Shown: piece by piece, positions 1 through 6,020 of the stretch
How positions within the stretch are numbered: the first letter of the stretch is position 1
How the letters are laid out: every line of letters begins with the position of its first letter
Source: Prevotellaceae bacterium
Lineage (GTDB): Bacteria; Bacteroidota; Bacteroidia; Bacteroidales; UBA932
NCBI GenBank assembly: GCA_031289385.1
Contig: JAITPP010000237.1
Coordinates: 1 to 7,285 of the forward strand
DNA: 7,285 nt
Reading direction: 5' to 3'
Made by a program: the position numbers and the translations under genes
Notes under the pieces: model-generated
Database searches by the model: none
The model's input: the letters and a program-made list of their open reading frames with translations, nothing else
Told to the model about the DNA's origin: nothing

Positions 1-20
1 AAAAGATTGTTTTCAAAAAA

Positions 21-38
21 GCAAGCCGTTAGGTTTGC
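21..38. repeat. Small hairpin repeat, copy 1
   Basis: The arms GCAAGCC (21-27) and GGTTTGC (32-38) pair over 7 positions, one of them a G.T wobble, around the loop GTTA. A close relative with a shorter loop lies at 72-92. No gene covers it. It looks like a REP-type palindromic unit, but I cannot name the family. Confidence 0.6.
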
Positions 39-71
39 ATCGCTCGGTAGAAAAATGAACCATCCTTCGTA

Positions 72-92
72 TTGCAAGCCGTAGGTTTGCAA
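72..92. repeat. Small hairpin repeat, copy 2
   Basis: TTGCAAGCC (72-80) pairs with GGTTTGCAA (84-92) around a GTA loop, giving 9 pairs with one G.T wobble. The core is nearly the same as the hairpin at 21-38 (GCAAGCC / GGTTTGC), which shows the unit is repeated. Confidence 0.6.
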
Positions 93-106
93 CCGTCTGC
101 TTTTGG

Positions 107-128
107 TTGCAGTCCTAACAGACTGCAA
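107..128. repeat. Small hairpin, 8-bp perfect stem
   Basis: TTGCAGTC (107-114) is the reverse complement of GACTGCAA (121-128), and the loop is CTAACA. The CTAAC loop motif recurs in the terminator hairpin at 164-179 and, as its complement GTTA, in the hairpin at 21-38. This suggests a common origin for the cluster. Confidence 0.6.
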
Positions 129-163
129 TGTTGGCGTGGCGTTTATTGTTTCTACCGAGCGAT

Positions 164-185
164 AATCCCTAACGGGATTTTTTTT
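164..185 (+). terminator. Rho-independent terminator reading rightward
   Basis: AATCCC (164-169) and GGGATT (174-179) form a 6-bp stem with a TAAC loop, followed by a run of eight T (178-185). This is a textbook intrinsic terminator on the plus strand. No plus-strand gene lies between the window edge and this site, so it ends either a gene left of the window or a non-coding transcript through the hairpin cluster. On the minus strand it has no T tract, so it is not obviously the mazG terminator. Confidence 0.7.
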
Positions 186-216
186 GCCATCTTTTATAAA
201 TTGTTTATTTTTCATC

Positions 217-265
217 ACTAAATACCAACGACTAAATACTAACGACTAAATACTAAATACCAAAT
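217..265 (-). repeat. Period-7 array overlapping the 3' end of mazG
   Basis: Seven exact 7-base units run without gaps. Read on the minus strand they are ATTTAGT (four copies), CGTTGGT, CGTTAGT and ATTTGGT. The array includes the mazG stop codon (TAG, 246-248) and its last few codons. The 20 bases at 217-236 recur exactly at 7266-7285. There are no unique spacers between units, so this is not CRISPR. It resembles in style the heptanucleotide STRR repeats known from cyanobacteria, but the sequence differs. Confidence 0.85.
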
Positions 266-1043
266 CAAATTTCTTAGCCTCTTCCCAAATTTCGTTCATT
301 TCGCCGAGTGTCATTGTTTTTAGCGAGTGTCCTTGTTTTATTGTTCGTTGTTCGAGATATTCAAAGCGGCGTATGAATTTTTTGTTTGTGCGTTCGAGTG
401 CGGTTTCGGAATCGATATTGTACAGGCGGGCGGCATTTACAATGGCAAAAATTAAATCGCCAAATTCTTGTTCCAAACGTTGAGCGTTTTCATTTTCTAT
501 TTCTGTCTGCACTTCGTTGTATTCTTCTATAACTTTGTCCCACACTTGGCTGCGTTGTTCCCAATCGAAACCTATTGCGCTAACTTTTTCTTGTATTCTG
601 TTTGCTTTTATCAGAGCCGGCAATGCAGCAGGAACGCCCGAAAGCACTGATTTATTTCCATCTTTTTCTTTCAGTTTAAGATGTTCCCAATTTTTTACAA
701 CTTGGTTAGAATCGTTGTTTACATCTACATTTCCAAAAACGTGGGGATGTCTGTAAACAAGTTTATCGCAAATTCCGTTAATCACATCTGTGATATCAAA
801 ATCGCCTGTTTCGCTGCCCAACTTTGCATAAAAAACAATATGCAGCAACAAATCGCCTAACTCTTTGCGTATTTCGTTCAAATCTTTTTTTATGATAGCA
901 TCGGCAAGTTCGTAGGTTTCTTCTATGGTGTTATTGCGCAAACTTTCAAAGGTTTGCTTTGCATCCCAAGGGCATTTTTCGCGCAGTTCGTCCATAATAT
1001 TCAAAAGTTTGGCAAATGCCGTAAGTCGTTTATCGTTTTCCAT
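246..1043 (-). CDS. mazG: MazG nucleoside triphosphate pyrophosphohydrolase
   Basis: MazG hydrolyses (d)NTPs to the monophosphate and pyrophosphate, in the cytoplasm, and is thought to clear abnormal nucleotides and influence (p)ppGpp signalling. The protein has 265 residues, close to the E. coli enzyme. Two MazG domains are visible. The N-terminal one has KCPWD (23-27), EETYE (41-45) and ELGD (61-64); the C-terminal one has EEYNE (173-177) and EFGD (193-196), the E/D pairs that bind Mg2+. The family signatures GFDW (158-161) and NKKFIRRF (220-227) are present. The ATG is preceded by an A-rich leader with no Shine-Dalgarno sequence, and a -7 box lies about 30 bp upstream. The end is odd: the tail after WEEAKK is FDLVFSI, whose last residues and TAG stop come from a heptamer repeat array. 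Confidence 0.95.
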   Translation of the reverse strand: MENDKRLTAFAKLLNIMDELREKCPWDAKQTFESLRNNTIEETYELADAIIKKDLNEIRKELGDLLLHIVFYAKLGSETGDFDITDVINGICDKLVYRHPHVFGNVDVNNDSNQVVKNWEHLKLKEKDGNKSVLSGVPAALPALIKANRIQEKVSAIGFDWEQRSQVWDKVIEEYNEVQTEIENENAQRLEQEFGDLIFAIVNAARLYNIDSETALERTNKKFIRRFEYLEQRTIKQGHSLKTMTLGEMNEIWEEAKKFDLVFSI

Positions 1044-1073
1044 TTTTTTTCGTTGTATTGATTATTTTTTTCG

Positions 1074-1081
1074 CAAAAGTA
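1074..1081 (-). promoter_or_regulatory. Candidate -7 box for mazG
   Basis: On the minus strand the bases read TACTTTTG, matching the Bacteroidota -7 consensus TAnnTTTG, and lie 30 bp upstream of the mazG ATG in the 49-bp gap after the peptidase gene. I find no convincing -33 TTTG. The motif is short and the DNA is AT-rich, so this is moderate evidence. Confidence 0.45.
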
Positions 1082-1092
1082 ATTGATGATTT

Positions 1093-2484
1093 TTAATTTT
1101 CATCAGCCGAAAACATTGGGTCCCAAGCAGGCAATCGTACAGGTTTTTGATTTAATAATTCCAAAATATTCGACGGCACAAATTGTTTTTCTACAACCAA
1201 ACGAAACATATATTCGTTAAACCATTCGTCGGATATTATCAAATTTCCTTTATATCCCGTATCGCCCCAACTGTTTTCTACCATCCATTTTTTTGATTTT
1301 CCGTTTTCATCAACATCAACGGCAATAAGCGACATGGCGTGCGACGAGCCGCTTGCAAATGTTGCGATTCGCTGTTGTTTGTTCATTCCGAAAGTTGTGC
1401 CGAAAAGCGATTCGTAATCGAAATTATTAACGTCAAGAGTTCCTTTTTCGCGCAGTAAAAACTTGCCTACATCGCAACTAAAATACATTGCTTTGTTTGC
1501 TTTTATGCTTTTTACAGCCATGTTTTTTATTTCGTCTATCGGTAAATTTACGTACAGCCAGTTGTGCCCATCGTACACGTGGCGGTCGAAGTCGATTTCG
1601 TAAACTTTATAAAATTCGCGGCTTGGGTCGTTCATCAGCATCACATAATTGCCGATTAAATCGTTTCCGAAAAGTTCATTATAAAACGAAAGCGGTGTGT
1701 ATTCTTTTGTTTCTATTATTTTTCCTTCGGCGTTTTTGCGCGTCCACGTGAATTTTTGCACAGGCTCGCCAAGATTTAGCGCAAGTATTCTGTAAATAAC
1801 GCCCAGCATTTCTGTTTTGCGATTTGAAATATCTGCGGCTTTCGTATTTGCAGGCATATTGCGCAATTCGATAGCAAATTCGCGAAGTTTAAGCGCAATT
1901 ATCTGACTCAATCGAGAAGTGCTGTTGCTCGAATTTGTTTCGGGCATAACGTCTTGTGGAACAACGCCGTATTTCGCCACCAAATCGGCTACGCCTGTGT
2001 AAGTACCGCCATCGCTTATTGGATTTTTCAAAAGCCATTCAACCATTCTGTCGTCGATAGATTTTGCGCGTGTTTCTATTATTCCTTGCAAAAACAGATT
2101 GCTTTTTTCCAATTGATCGTAAAAAAAATTGTAATTATGGCTTAATTGCAACTCCGACAATTTATGCTGTGCAATAGCCTGAGCGCGCAATACATTTAAT
2201 CCTGTAAACAGCCAGCAACGTCCGCTGCTTTTTTGGTCGGTAATGCCTTTGGTTGTAACTTTATCGCTGAAATCGCCGTTAAATTTTGTTTGATTTTCGG
2301 CATTTACGGCAAGTTTGTTTATGTCATTATTTGCAATCGCATTACGAATTGCTTTGTCGGTTGCCGTATTGGCGTATGATTTTTTTATTTGCAAAAGATT
2401 TTCGGCAGTGATACCGCCGGTTTGCGCTTGTGTACTTGTTTGTATAATTGCAAACAATGTTGTAATAAGAATTATTTTTTTCAT
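1093..2484 (-). CDS. Secreted C1-family aminopeptidase (bleomycin hydrolase/PepC type)
   Basis: This is a papain-fold cysteine peptidase of the bleomycin hydrolase/aminopeptidase C group, which removes N-terminal residues from peptides. The active-site set is complete: Gln84, Cys90 in GRCWLF, His382 in SSHAMSL and Asn404 in ENSWGD. The first 20 residues (MKK, a hydrophobic stretch, then TQA) form a Sec signal peptide, so the enzyme should act in the periplasm or outside, unlike the cytoplasmic PepC of Gram-positives. The family C-terminal arm that enters the active site is present (LPAWDPM, 451-457) but continues with six residues instead of the short GALA-type end. The gene follows lptB by 32 bp on the same strand, and I see no clear promoter between them, so they may be cotranscribed. 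The length of 463 residues is normal. Confidence 0.93.
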   Translation of the reverse strand: MKKIILITTLFAIIQTSTQAQTGGITAENLLQIKKSYANTATDKAIRNAIANNDINKLAVNAENQTKFNGDFSDKVTTKGITDQKSSGRCWLFTGLNVLRAQAIAQHKLSELQLSHNYNFFYDQLEKSNLFLQGIIETRAKSIDDRMVEWLLKNPISDGGTYTGVADLVAKYGVVPQDVMPETNSSNSTSRLSQIIALKLREFAIELRNMPANTKAADISNRKTEMLGVIYRILALNLGEPVQKFTWTRKNAEGKIIETKEYTPLSFYNELFGNDLIGNYVMLMNDPSREFYKVYEIDFDRHVYDGHNWLYVNLPIDEIKNMAVKSIKANKAMYFSCDVGKFLLREKGTLDVNNFDYESLFGTTFGMNKQQRIATFASGSSHAMSLIAVDVDENGKSKKWMVENSWGDTGYKGNLIISDEWFNEYMFRLVVEKQFVPSNILELLNQKPVRLPAWDPMFSADEN

Positions 2485-2516
2485 GATATTATTTGTTTAT
2501 TATTTTCAATATAAAT

Positions 2517-3251
2517 TTAAAAAGTTCGGCGTTTAAGTTCGAAATGTTGTCCGAGATATTTTTTGCGAACTTCGGGATCGGAACTTAGTTCTTCGGGCGT
2601 TCCGGCTTTAAGAATATTTCCTTCGTACAACAAATAAGCGTGATCGGTTATTGATAATGTTTCATCAACATTATGATCGGTAATTATTACGCCGATATTG
2701 CGATTTTTTAAGTCGGCAACAATTTTCTGAATATCTTCAACTGCAATCGGATCAACGCCTGCAAAAGGTTCGTCGAGCAAAATAAATTTAGGATCAATAG
2801 CAAGTGCGCGAGCAATTTCGCAACGTCGTCGCTCGCCGCCCGAAAGTTGTATTCCATAACTTTTTCGCACACGATTCAAGCCAAATTCGCTAAGCAAACG
2901 TTCCATTTTTTCTTTTTGCTGTTCTTTTGTAAGATCAGTCATTTCCAATATTGCGCGTAAATTATCTTCAACGCTCAATTTGCGAAACACAGATGCTTCC
3001 TGCGACAGATAAGCCAATCCGCGTTGTGCGCGTTTGTACATTGGTTCGTTGGTGATTTCGGCATCTTCAAGAAAAATATGTCCCGAATTAGGTTTCACTA
3101 AACCTACAATCATGTAAAACGAAGTTGTTTTTCCCGCTCCGTTTGGTCCAAGCAAACCAACAATTTCACCTTGCTCCACCTCAATAGACACGCCATTTAC
3201 AACGGTGCGAGTTCCATAACGTTTTACCAAGTTTTCTGCATATAATTTCAT
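2517..3251 (-). CDS. lptB: LptB, ATPase of the LPS export ABC transporter
   Basis: LptB powers the LptB2FG complex that extracts lipopolysaccharide from the inner membrane and pushes it along the Lpt bridge to the outer membrane. All ABC ATPase motifs are intact: Walker A GPNGAGKT (35-42), Q-loop Gln84 in YLSQEAS, signature LSGGE (136-140), Walker B FILLDE (156-161) with catalytic Glu161, and switch His193 in TDHNV. LSGGERRRCEIARAL, EPFAGVDPIAV and the ending GQHFELKRR are characteristic of LptB and separate it from the related branched-chain amino acid ATPases. The length of 244 residues is typical. No lptF, lptG, lptC or lptA lies in the window, so the partners are encoded elsewhere. A -7 box lies about 55 bp upstream of the ATG. 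The C1 peptidase gene follows on the same strand. Confidence 0.95.
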   Translation of the reverse strand: MKLYAENLVKRYGTRTVVNGVSIEVEQGEIVGLLGPNGAGKTTSFYMIVGLVKPNSGHIFLEDAEITNEPMYKRAQRGLAYLSQEASVFRKLSVEDNLRAILEMTDLTKEQQKEKMERLLSEFGLNRVRKSYGIQLSGGERRRCEIARALAIDPKFILLDEPFAGVDPIAVEDIQKIVADLKNRNIGVIITDHNVDETLSITDHAYLLYEGNILKAGTPEELSSDPEVRKKYLGQHFELKRRTF

Positions 3252-3571
3252 CTGTATTTATTTTTCAATTTTATTATTTTGTATTTTACATTTTGAAATA
3301 CTTTGCAAAAATACATAAATTTTCTATGATTATAAACTAAAACTTGCATTGTTAATATCCAACTCGCTTTTAAAATGAACTGAAATTATTGATTTGTTGG
3401 TTTGAAAAATCTTTATGACCATTATAACTTCTATATTTTTACGCATTCATCCGTGTGTTTAATTAGTTTATTAAGTTATAAAGGTATTATATTCTGCAAA
3501 TTTTGTAATTCGTAATTGACTTTCATTTGTGTGCTAAAAAAATTAAGAATTTAATAGTCAATAATAAATAA
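3252..3571. other. 320-bp gap between mmcQ and lptB
   Basis: This is very AT-rich DNA with no open reading frame that I can support. It holds the candidate lptB promoter (3306-3313) near one end and a degenerate period-7 stretch at the other, running on into mmcQ. Between about 3340 and 3550 I see no tRNA, riboswitch, strong hairpin or convincing terminator. Confidence 0.6.
3306..3313 (-). promoter_or_regulatory. Candidate lptB promoter, -7 box
   Basis: The minus strand reads TATTTTTG, an exact TAnnTTTG match. At 3333-3336 the minus strand reads TTTA, one mismatch from the -33 TTTG, with 19 bp between. The start would be near 3300, giving a leader of about 50 bases to the lptB ATG. This would drive lptB and perhaps the following peptidase gene. 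Confidence 0.55.
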
Positions 3572-3585
3572 TCAATTATCATTAA
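3551..3585 (-). repeat. Degenerate period-7 stretch at the 3' end of mmcQ
   Basis: Five consecutive 7-base units on the plus strand (TTAATAG, TCAATAA, TAAATAA, TCAATTA, TCATTAA) share a T-A-A/T-A pattern and cover the mmcQ stop codon (TGA, 3572-3574). They resemble the TTAATCA-like units after purS. The AT-richness makes chance periodicity a real possibility. Confidence 0.35.
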
Positions 3586-3931
3586 TCTCTTTTTGAACTT
3601 TTTTGCTTAGCGAATTAAATACTAATAAATACGATTGGTTGAGCATATTTTTTAACACATCTTCGGGTACGTTGCCGCCCAAAAACATTGAACTCCAATG
3701 TGTTTTATTCAGATAATATCCGGGTGCAATATCTTTGTAGCGTTCGCGCAATTCTTCGCCATAGTCGGGCTCTAATTTTACGGATATTATAGGTTTGCCT
3801 TCGCCGTCGTTGCCAACCATTGCAAACATTTTTCCGCGAATTGTGTAGCGAACGGCGTCCCACTCTGCTTTATAGTCTTCTTCTACGCCTTTTTTGGCAA
3901 GGCAGTATGACTGGATAAAATCGTAATTCAT
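3572..3931 (-). CDS. MmcQ/YjbR family protein
   Basis: This 119-residue protein matches the MmcQ/YjbR family, small proteins with a CyaY-like fold that are often annotated as DNA-binding; their molecular role is not well established. The recognisable family features, in order, are an N-terminal helix with CLAKKGVEED (11-20), the VRYTIRGKMFAMVG strand pair (27-40), ISVKLEPDYGEELRERY (49-65), the conserved APGYYLNKTHWSSMFLGG block (69-86), and a C-terminal helix with NQSYLLVFNSL (98-108). There is no signal peptide or membrane segment, so it should be cytoplasmic. It starts 6 bp after the stop of the M19 dipeptidase gene and is almost certainly cotranscribed with it. The final NDN-stop is encoded in a degenerate period-7 stretch. 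Confidence 0.88.
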   Translation of the reverse strand: MNYDFIQSYCLAKKGVEEDYKAEWDAVRYTIRGKMFAMVGNDGEGKPIISVKLEPDYGEELRERYKDIAPGYYLNKTHWSSMFLGGNVPEDVLKNMLNQSYLLVFNSLSKKVQKEINDN

Positions 3932-3937
3932 AATTTT

Positions 3938-4912
3938 TTATCCGCAAATTTTTCTGAAAACTCTCAAAGCATTTTCGCCTAATATTTTCTTAATTTCTTC
4001 GACGGTATAATCGTGTTCGAATAAGGCTTTGGTGAGATTTGGAAATTTTGAAACATTTTCTAAACCTTCGGGCGTTATGTCAATTCCATCAAAATCAGAG
4101 CCAAGCGCAATGCTATCAACGTTTCCCGTAAGGTTTCGGATATAATTAATGTGATTCATTACATCTGCAATCGTGGCTTTATCGGTATTATTTAAAAAAT
4201 ACGGATAAAAAACAGAGCCTATAACTCCGCCGCGCCGCGCAATTTCTTTTATATGTTCGTCGCACAAATTGCGTTTGCTGTTGTTTACATTGTATGCGCC
4301 CGAATGTGTTGCTATAACTGTGGTGTCGGTGTAGTTGAGAACATCGTCAAGCGATTTTTTATTTACATGCGAAACATCTGTCATCACGCCAAGCGAATTT
4401 AATCTGTCGATAACCTGTTTTCCGAATTGCGACAAGCCTTTGCTGTTATCGTCGTTTGCGCCGCCGCACCATTCTGTTCCGTAGTTCCACGCAAGAGTAA
4501 GATAGCGCATTCCTTTTGCATAAAGTTTGTTGATGTTATCAATGTTGTCGCCAATAAGTTGCCCGCCTTCGAGACACATCACTGCGGCAATTTTTTCGTT
4601 ATTTACGGTTGCGAGAATATCGTTGTAATTGCTCACAAGTTTTATTTCGCCTTTACATTCGTCAATGTCATTATTAAGAATATCAATAAGTTCTAATGCT
4701 CTGACAAAATGATTTTCGTGTTCGTCGGGGCGAGTCCAGATTACAAAAAACTGAACGTTTACGCCGCCTTCTTTCAGTCGCGCCACATCGGTGTGATGTT
4801 TATTGTTGCCGAATAAACGATGTTCGGGATGATGAACTCGTTCTTCCATGTAATCGTTGTGCAAATCGACAACTATCGCCGATTGATGAATTGTTTTATA
4901 ATTATTTTCCAT
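3938..4912 (-). CDS. Dipeptidase, peptidase family M19 (renal dipeptidase type)
   Basis: M19 enzymes are two-zinc TIM-barrel hydrolases that cut dipeptides, often with a D-residue at the C-terminal position. All the expected metal ligands are present: His18 and Asp20 in DLHND, Glu115 in MCLEGG (bridging), His182 in DVSH and His203 in ATHSG, with Asp273 in GSDFDG as the catalytic acid-base residue. Arg214 in KRN matches the substrate-carboxylate arginine of the family. The length of 324 residues is normal for bacterial members. There is no signal peptide or lipid anchor, so despite the family name 'membrane dipeptidase' it is probably cytoplasmic, recycling peptides. The ATG is separated from purS by 73 bp of heptamer array, in which I see no TAnnTTTG box, so it may be read through from pssA-purS. 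mmcQ follows after 6 bp. Confidence 0.94.
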   Translation of the reverse strand: MENNYKTIHQSAIVVDLHNDYMEERVHHPEHRLFGNNKHHTDVARLKEGGVNVQFFVIWTRPDEHENHFVRALELIDILNNDIDECKGEIKLVSNYNDILATVNNEKIAAVMCLEGGQLIGDNIDNINKLYAKGMRYLTLAWNYGTEWCGGANDDNSKGLSQFGKQVIDRLNSLGVMTDVSHVNKKSLDDVLNYTDTTVIATHSGAYNVNNSKRNLCDEHIKEIARRGGVIGSVFYPYFLNNTDKATIADVMNHINYIRNLTGNVDSIALGSDFDGIDITPEGLENVSKFPNLTKALFEHDYTVEEIKKILGENALRVFRKICG

Positions 4913-4936
4913 AAATATTTAAATAATGTTTAGTGG

Positions 4937-4999
4937 TTAATGATTAATGGTTAATGGTTAATAACCAATCATTAACCATTAACAGTTAATCATTAATCG
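4937..4999. repeat. Palindromic period-7 array between purS and the dipeptidase gene
   Basis: Nine gapless 7-base units follow each other: TTAATGA, TTAATGG (twice), TTAATAA, CCAATCA, TTAACCA, TTAACAG, TTAATCA, TTAATCG. The left units (TTAATGG type) are complementary to right units (TTAACCA type), so the whole array can fold into a long imperfect hairpin. Bases 4986-4999 are also the last codons and the TAA stop of purS. It lacks a T tract, so it is not a classic terminator, though it could slow or partly terminate transcription or protect the purS 3' end. Confidence 0.8.
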
Positions 5000-5240
5000 T
5001 TATTTGAAATTGGTATCCCTCCATGATGGGGTTGTGCAAAAGTTTATCGCAAATTTCTTTTACTCGTTTTTCGGCAATTTCTTTTGTTTCGGCTTCAATT
5101 TCGAGTGTAATGTGTTTGCCAATGCGCACATTTTCAATTTCGTTGTAACCATTGTTATGCAATGTCATTGTTACGGCTTTTCCTTGCGGGTTCAGCAATG
5201 CTTTAAGAGGCATTACGTCGATTTCGGATATAAATTTCAT
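4986..5240 (-). CDS. purS: PurS, small subunit of FGAM synthase
   Basis: PurS joins PurQ and PurL in the multi-subunit phosphoribosylformylglycinamidine synthase, which converts FGAR to FGAM in de novo purine synthesis; PurS bridges the glutaminase and synthase subunits. The 84-residue length and the sequence fit the family: LLNPQGKAV (16-24), HNNGYNEIENVRIGKHI (28-44), an acidic strand LEIEAE (46-51), then KRVKEICDKLLHNPIMEGYQF (58-78). Its ATG overlaps the pssA stop as ATGA, so translation is probably coupled to pssA. purQ and purL are not in the window, an unusual separation. The stop codon TAA falls in the heptamer array 4937-4999, giving the ending TIND. Confidence 0.93.
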   Translation of the reverse strand: MKFISEIDVMPLKALLNPQGKAVTMTLHNNGYNEIENVRIGKHITLEIEAETKEIAEKRVKEICDKLLHNPIMEGYQFQITIND

Positions 5241-5986
5241 AATTTATTTGTTTTATTTTTTAAAATTGTTTTTATTGTCGATATTAAAATATATAGTATT
5301 ATTGATAAACTTATTCCCGCAAAACCAAGCAGGATAATAAATATCAGCGATATTACCAAAAATATTATTTGTGTAATATTTTTTTCTAAAATTTGTTTGC
5401 CTGTTTCATTAAATTTTACTTTCAGCGAAAACATTGGCAATTCGCATATCATCAACGCCGACATTGCTATTGTAAGTATTACGATTGAAATTTCGTTATA
5501 CAAAATATCGTGTATAAATTGATATTTGCTTGCTGCTATTACTGTTGCCACAATAAATATTGCATTTGCAGGCGTAGGCAATCCCAAAAACATTTCGTGC
5601 TGACGCTCGTCGATATTGAATTTTGCCAATCGTAACGCCGAAAAAACGGCTATCATAAACGGAAATCCGTAAATTAAAATTCCAAAAATAGGAATACTAA
5701 GCAAATCGTCGTTTGATTTGACTAAAACTCTGTGCAGCATTGCAGCAGGCACTACTCCGAAACTTATTAAATCTGCCAGCGAATCTAATTCCAATCCTAA
5801 TTTTGAATAGGCATGTAAAATACGCGCAAACAATCCATCGCAAAAATCGAAAAGCACGGCAAACAGCAAAAAATACGCGGCAGTCATAAAATCATCTTTA
5901 AATACAAAAACTAATGCCAGACAGCCCGACAGCAAGTTGAGCGATGTTATTGCATTTGGTATTATTTTTTTCATTGTTGTAAACAT
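5237..5986 (-). CDS. pssA: CDP-diacylglycerol-serine O-phosphatidyltransferase
   Basis: This integral membrane enzyme makes phosphatidylserine, the precursor of phosphatidylethanolamine, from CDP-diacylglycerol and L-serine. The CDP-alcohol phosphotransferase motif is complete: Asp47, Asp50-Gly51, Ala54-Arg55, Gly64, Asp68 and Asp72, the aspartates binding metal. SFGVVPA (75-81) and GLPTPANA (135-142) are typical of the bacterial type II PssA branch. About seven hydrophobic segments are visible, the last pair at roughly 205-238. I chose the ATG at 5986, the first after the predicted transcription start and preceded by an A-rich leader. The ATG at 5974 (MKKIIPN) fits the family N-terminus equally well. 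An upstream ATG at 6061 is rejected because it lies beyond the promoter and inside the divergent gene. The stop overlaps purS by 4 bp. Confidence 0.92.
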   Translation of the reverse strand: MFTTMKKIIPNAITSLNLLSGCLALVFVFKDDFMTAAYFLLFAVLFDFCDGLFARILHAYSKLGLELDSLADLISFGVVPAAMLHRVLVKSNDDLLSIPIFGILIYGFPFMIAVFSALRLAKFNIDERQHEMFLGLPTPANAIFIVATVIAASKYQFIHDILYNEISIVILTIAMSALMICELPMFSLKVKFNETGKQILEKNITQIIFLVISLIFIILLGFAGISLSIILYILISTIKTILKNKTNKL

Positions 5987-5994
5987 TTTTTTCT

Positions 5995-6002
5995 TAACTT
6001 TG
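5995..6002 (+). promoter_or_regulatory. -7 box of the cyclotransferase lipoprotein gene
   Basis: TAACTTTG matches TAnnTTTG exactly. ATTG at 5973-5976, inside the start of pssA, is a one-mismatch -33 element 18 bp away. The start would be near 6008, leaving a very short A-rich leader of about 13 bases before the ATG at 6021. Confidence 0.6.
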
Positions 6003-6005
6003 CTA

Positions 6006-6013
6006 CAAAAATA
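6006..6013 (-). promoter_or_regulatory. -7 box of pssA
   Basis: The minus strand reads TATTTTTG, an exact TAnnTTTG match, placing the start near 6000 and about 14 bases upstream of the pssA ATG at 5986. I see no good -33 element. It lies only 3 bp from the divergent -7 box at 5995-6002, so the two promoters must overlap. Confidence 0.55.
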
Positions 6014-6020
6014 CAAAAAT

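Larger units (their letters stand above)
39..163. repeat. 125-bp element bounded by a 15-bp perfect inverted repeat
   Basis: The 15 bases at 39-53 are the exact reverse complement of 149-163, and similarity continues inward with one gap and one mismatch for about seven more bases. The interval encloses two further hairpins (72-92 and 107-128), so a transcript of either strand could fold as a closing helix with a multibranch interior. Bases 89-94 (CAACC with flanking C) can also pair with 105-110 (GGTTGC), which would exclude both inner hairpins. The layout fits either a MITE-like or REP-like mobile repeat or a structured RNA. There is no transposase and no clear target-site duplication, and no open reading frame of note lies inside. 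Confidence 0.6.

Noticed and set aside
39..163. Insertion sequence
   Set aside because: There are inverted ends but no transposase, no usable open frame and no visible target duplication; at most a non-autonomous element.
217..265. CRISPR array
   Set aside because: Units are 7 bases, abut directly and have no unique spacers; no cas gene is present.
468..756. Two plus-strand open frames opposite mazG
   Set aside because: Both are shadows of conserved MazG sequence, with no start signals or family features.
1084..1105. Terminator hairpin after the C1 peptidase gene
   Set aside because: TGATGA/TCATCA gives only 6 weak pairs around a 10-base loop, overlaps the stop codon and has no T tract directly after it.
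3298..3305. Plus-strand -7 box ATACTTTG opposite the lptB promoter
   Set aside because: The spacing is one base short of TAnnTTTG and no plus-strand gene follows.
5004..5522. 172-codon plus-strand open frame opposite purS and pssA
   Set aside because: It is antisense to two clearly recognised genes, is rich in Phe, Ile and Cys as expected from reading AT-rich coding DNA backwards, and resembles no family I know.
5937..6020. Upstream start for the cyclotransferase protein
   Set aside because: It would place 28 extra residues ahead of the lipoprotein signal, inside pssA and upstream of the -7 box.
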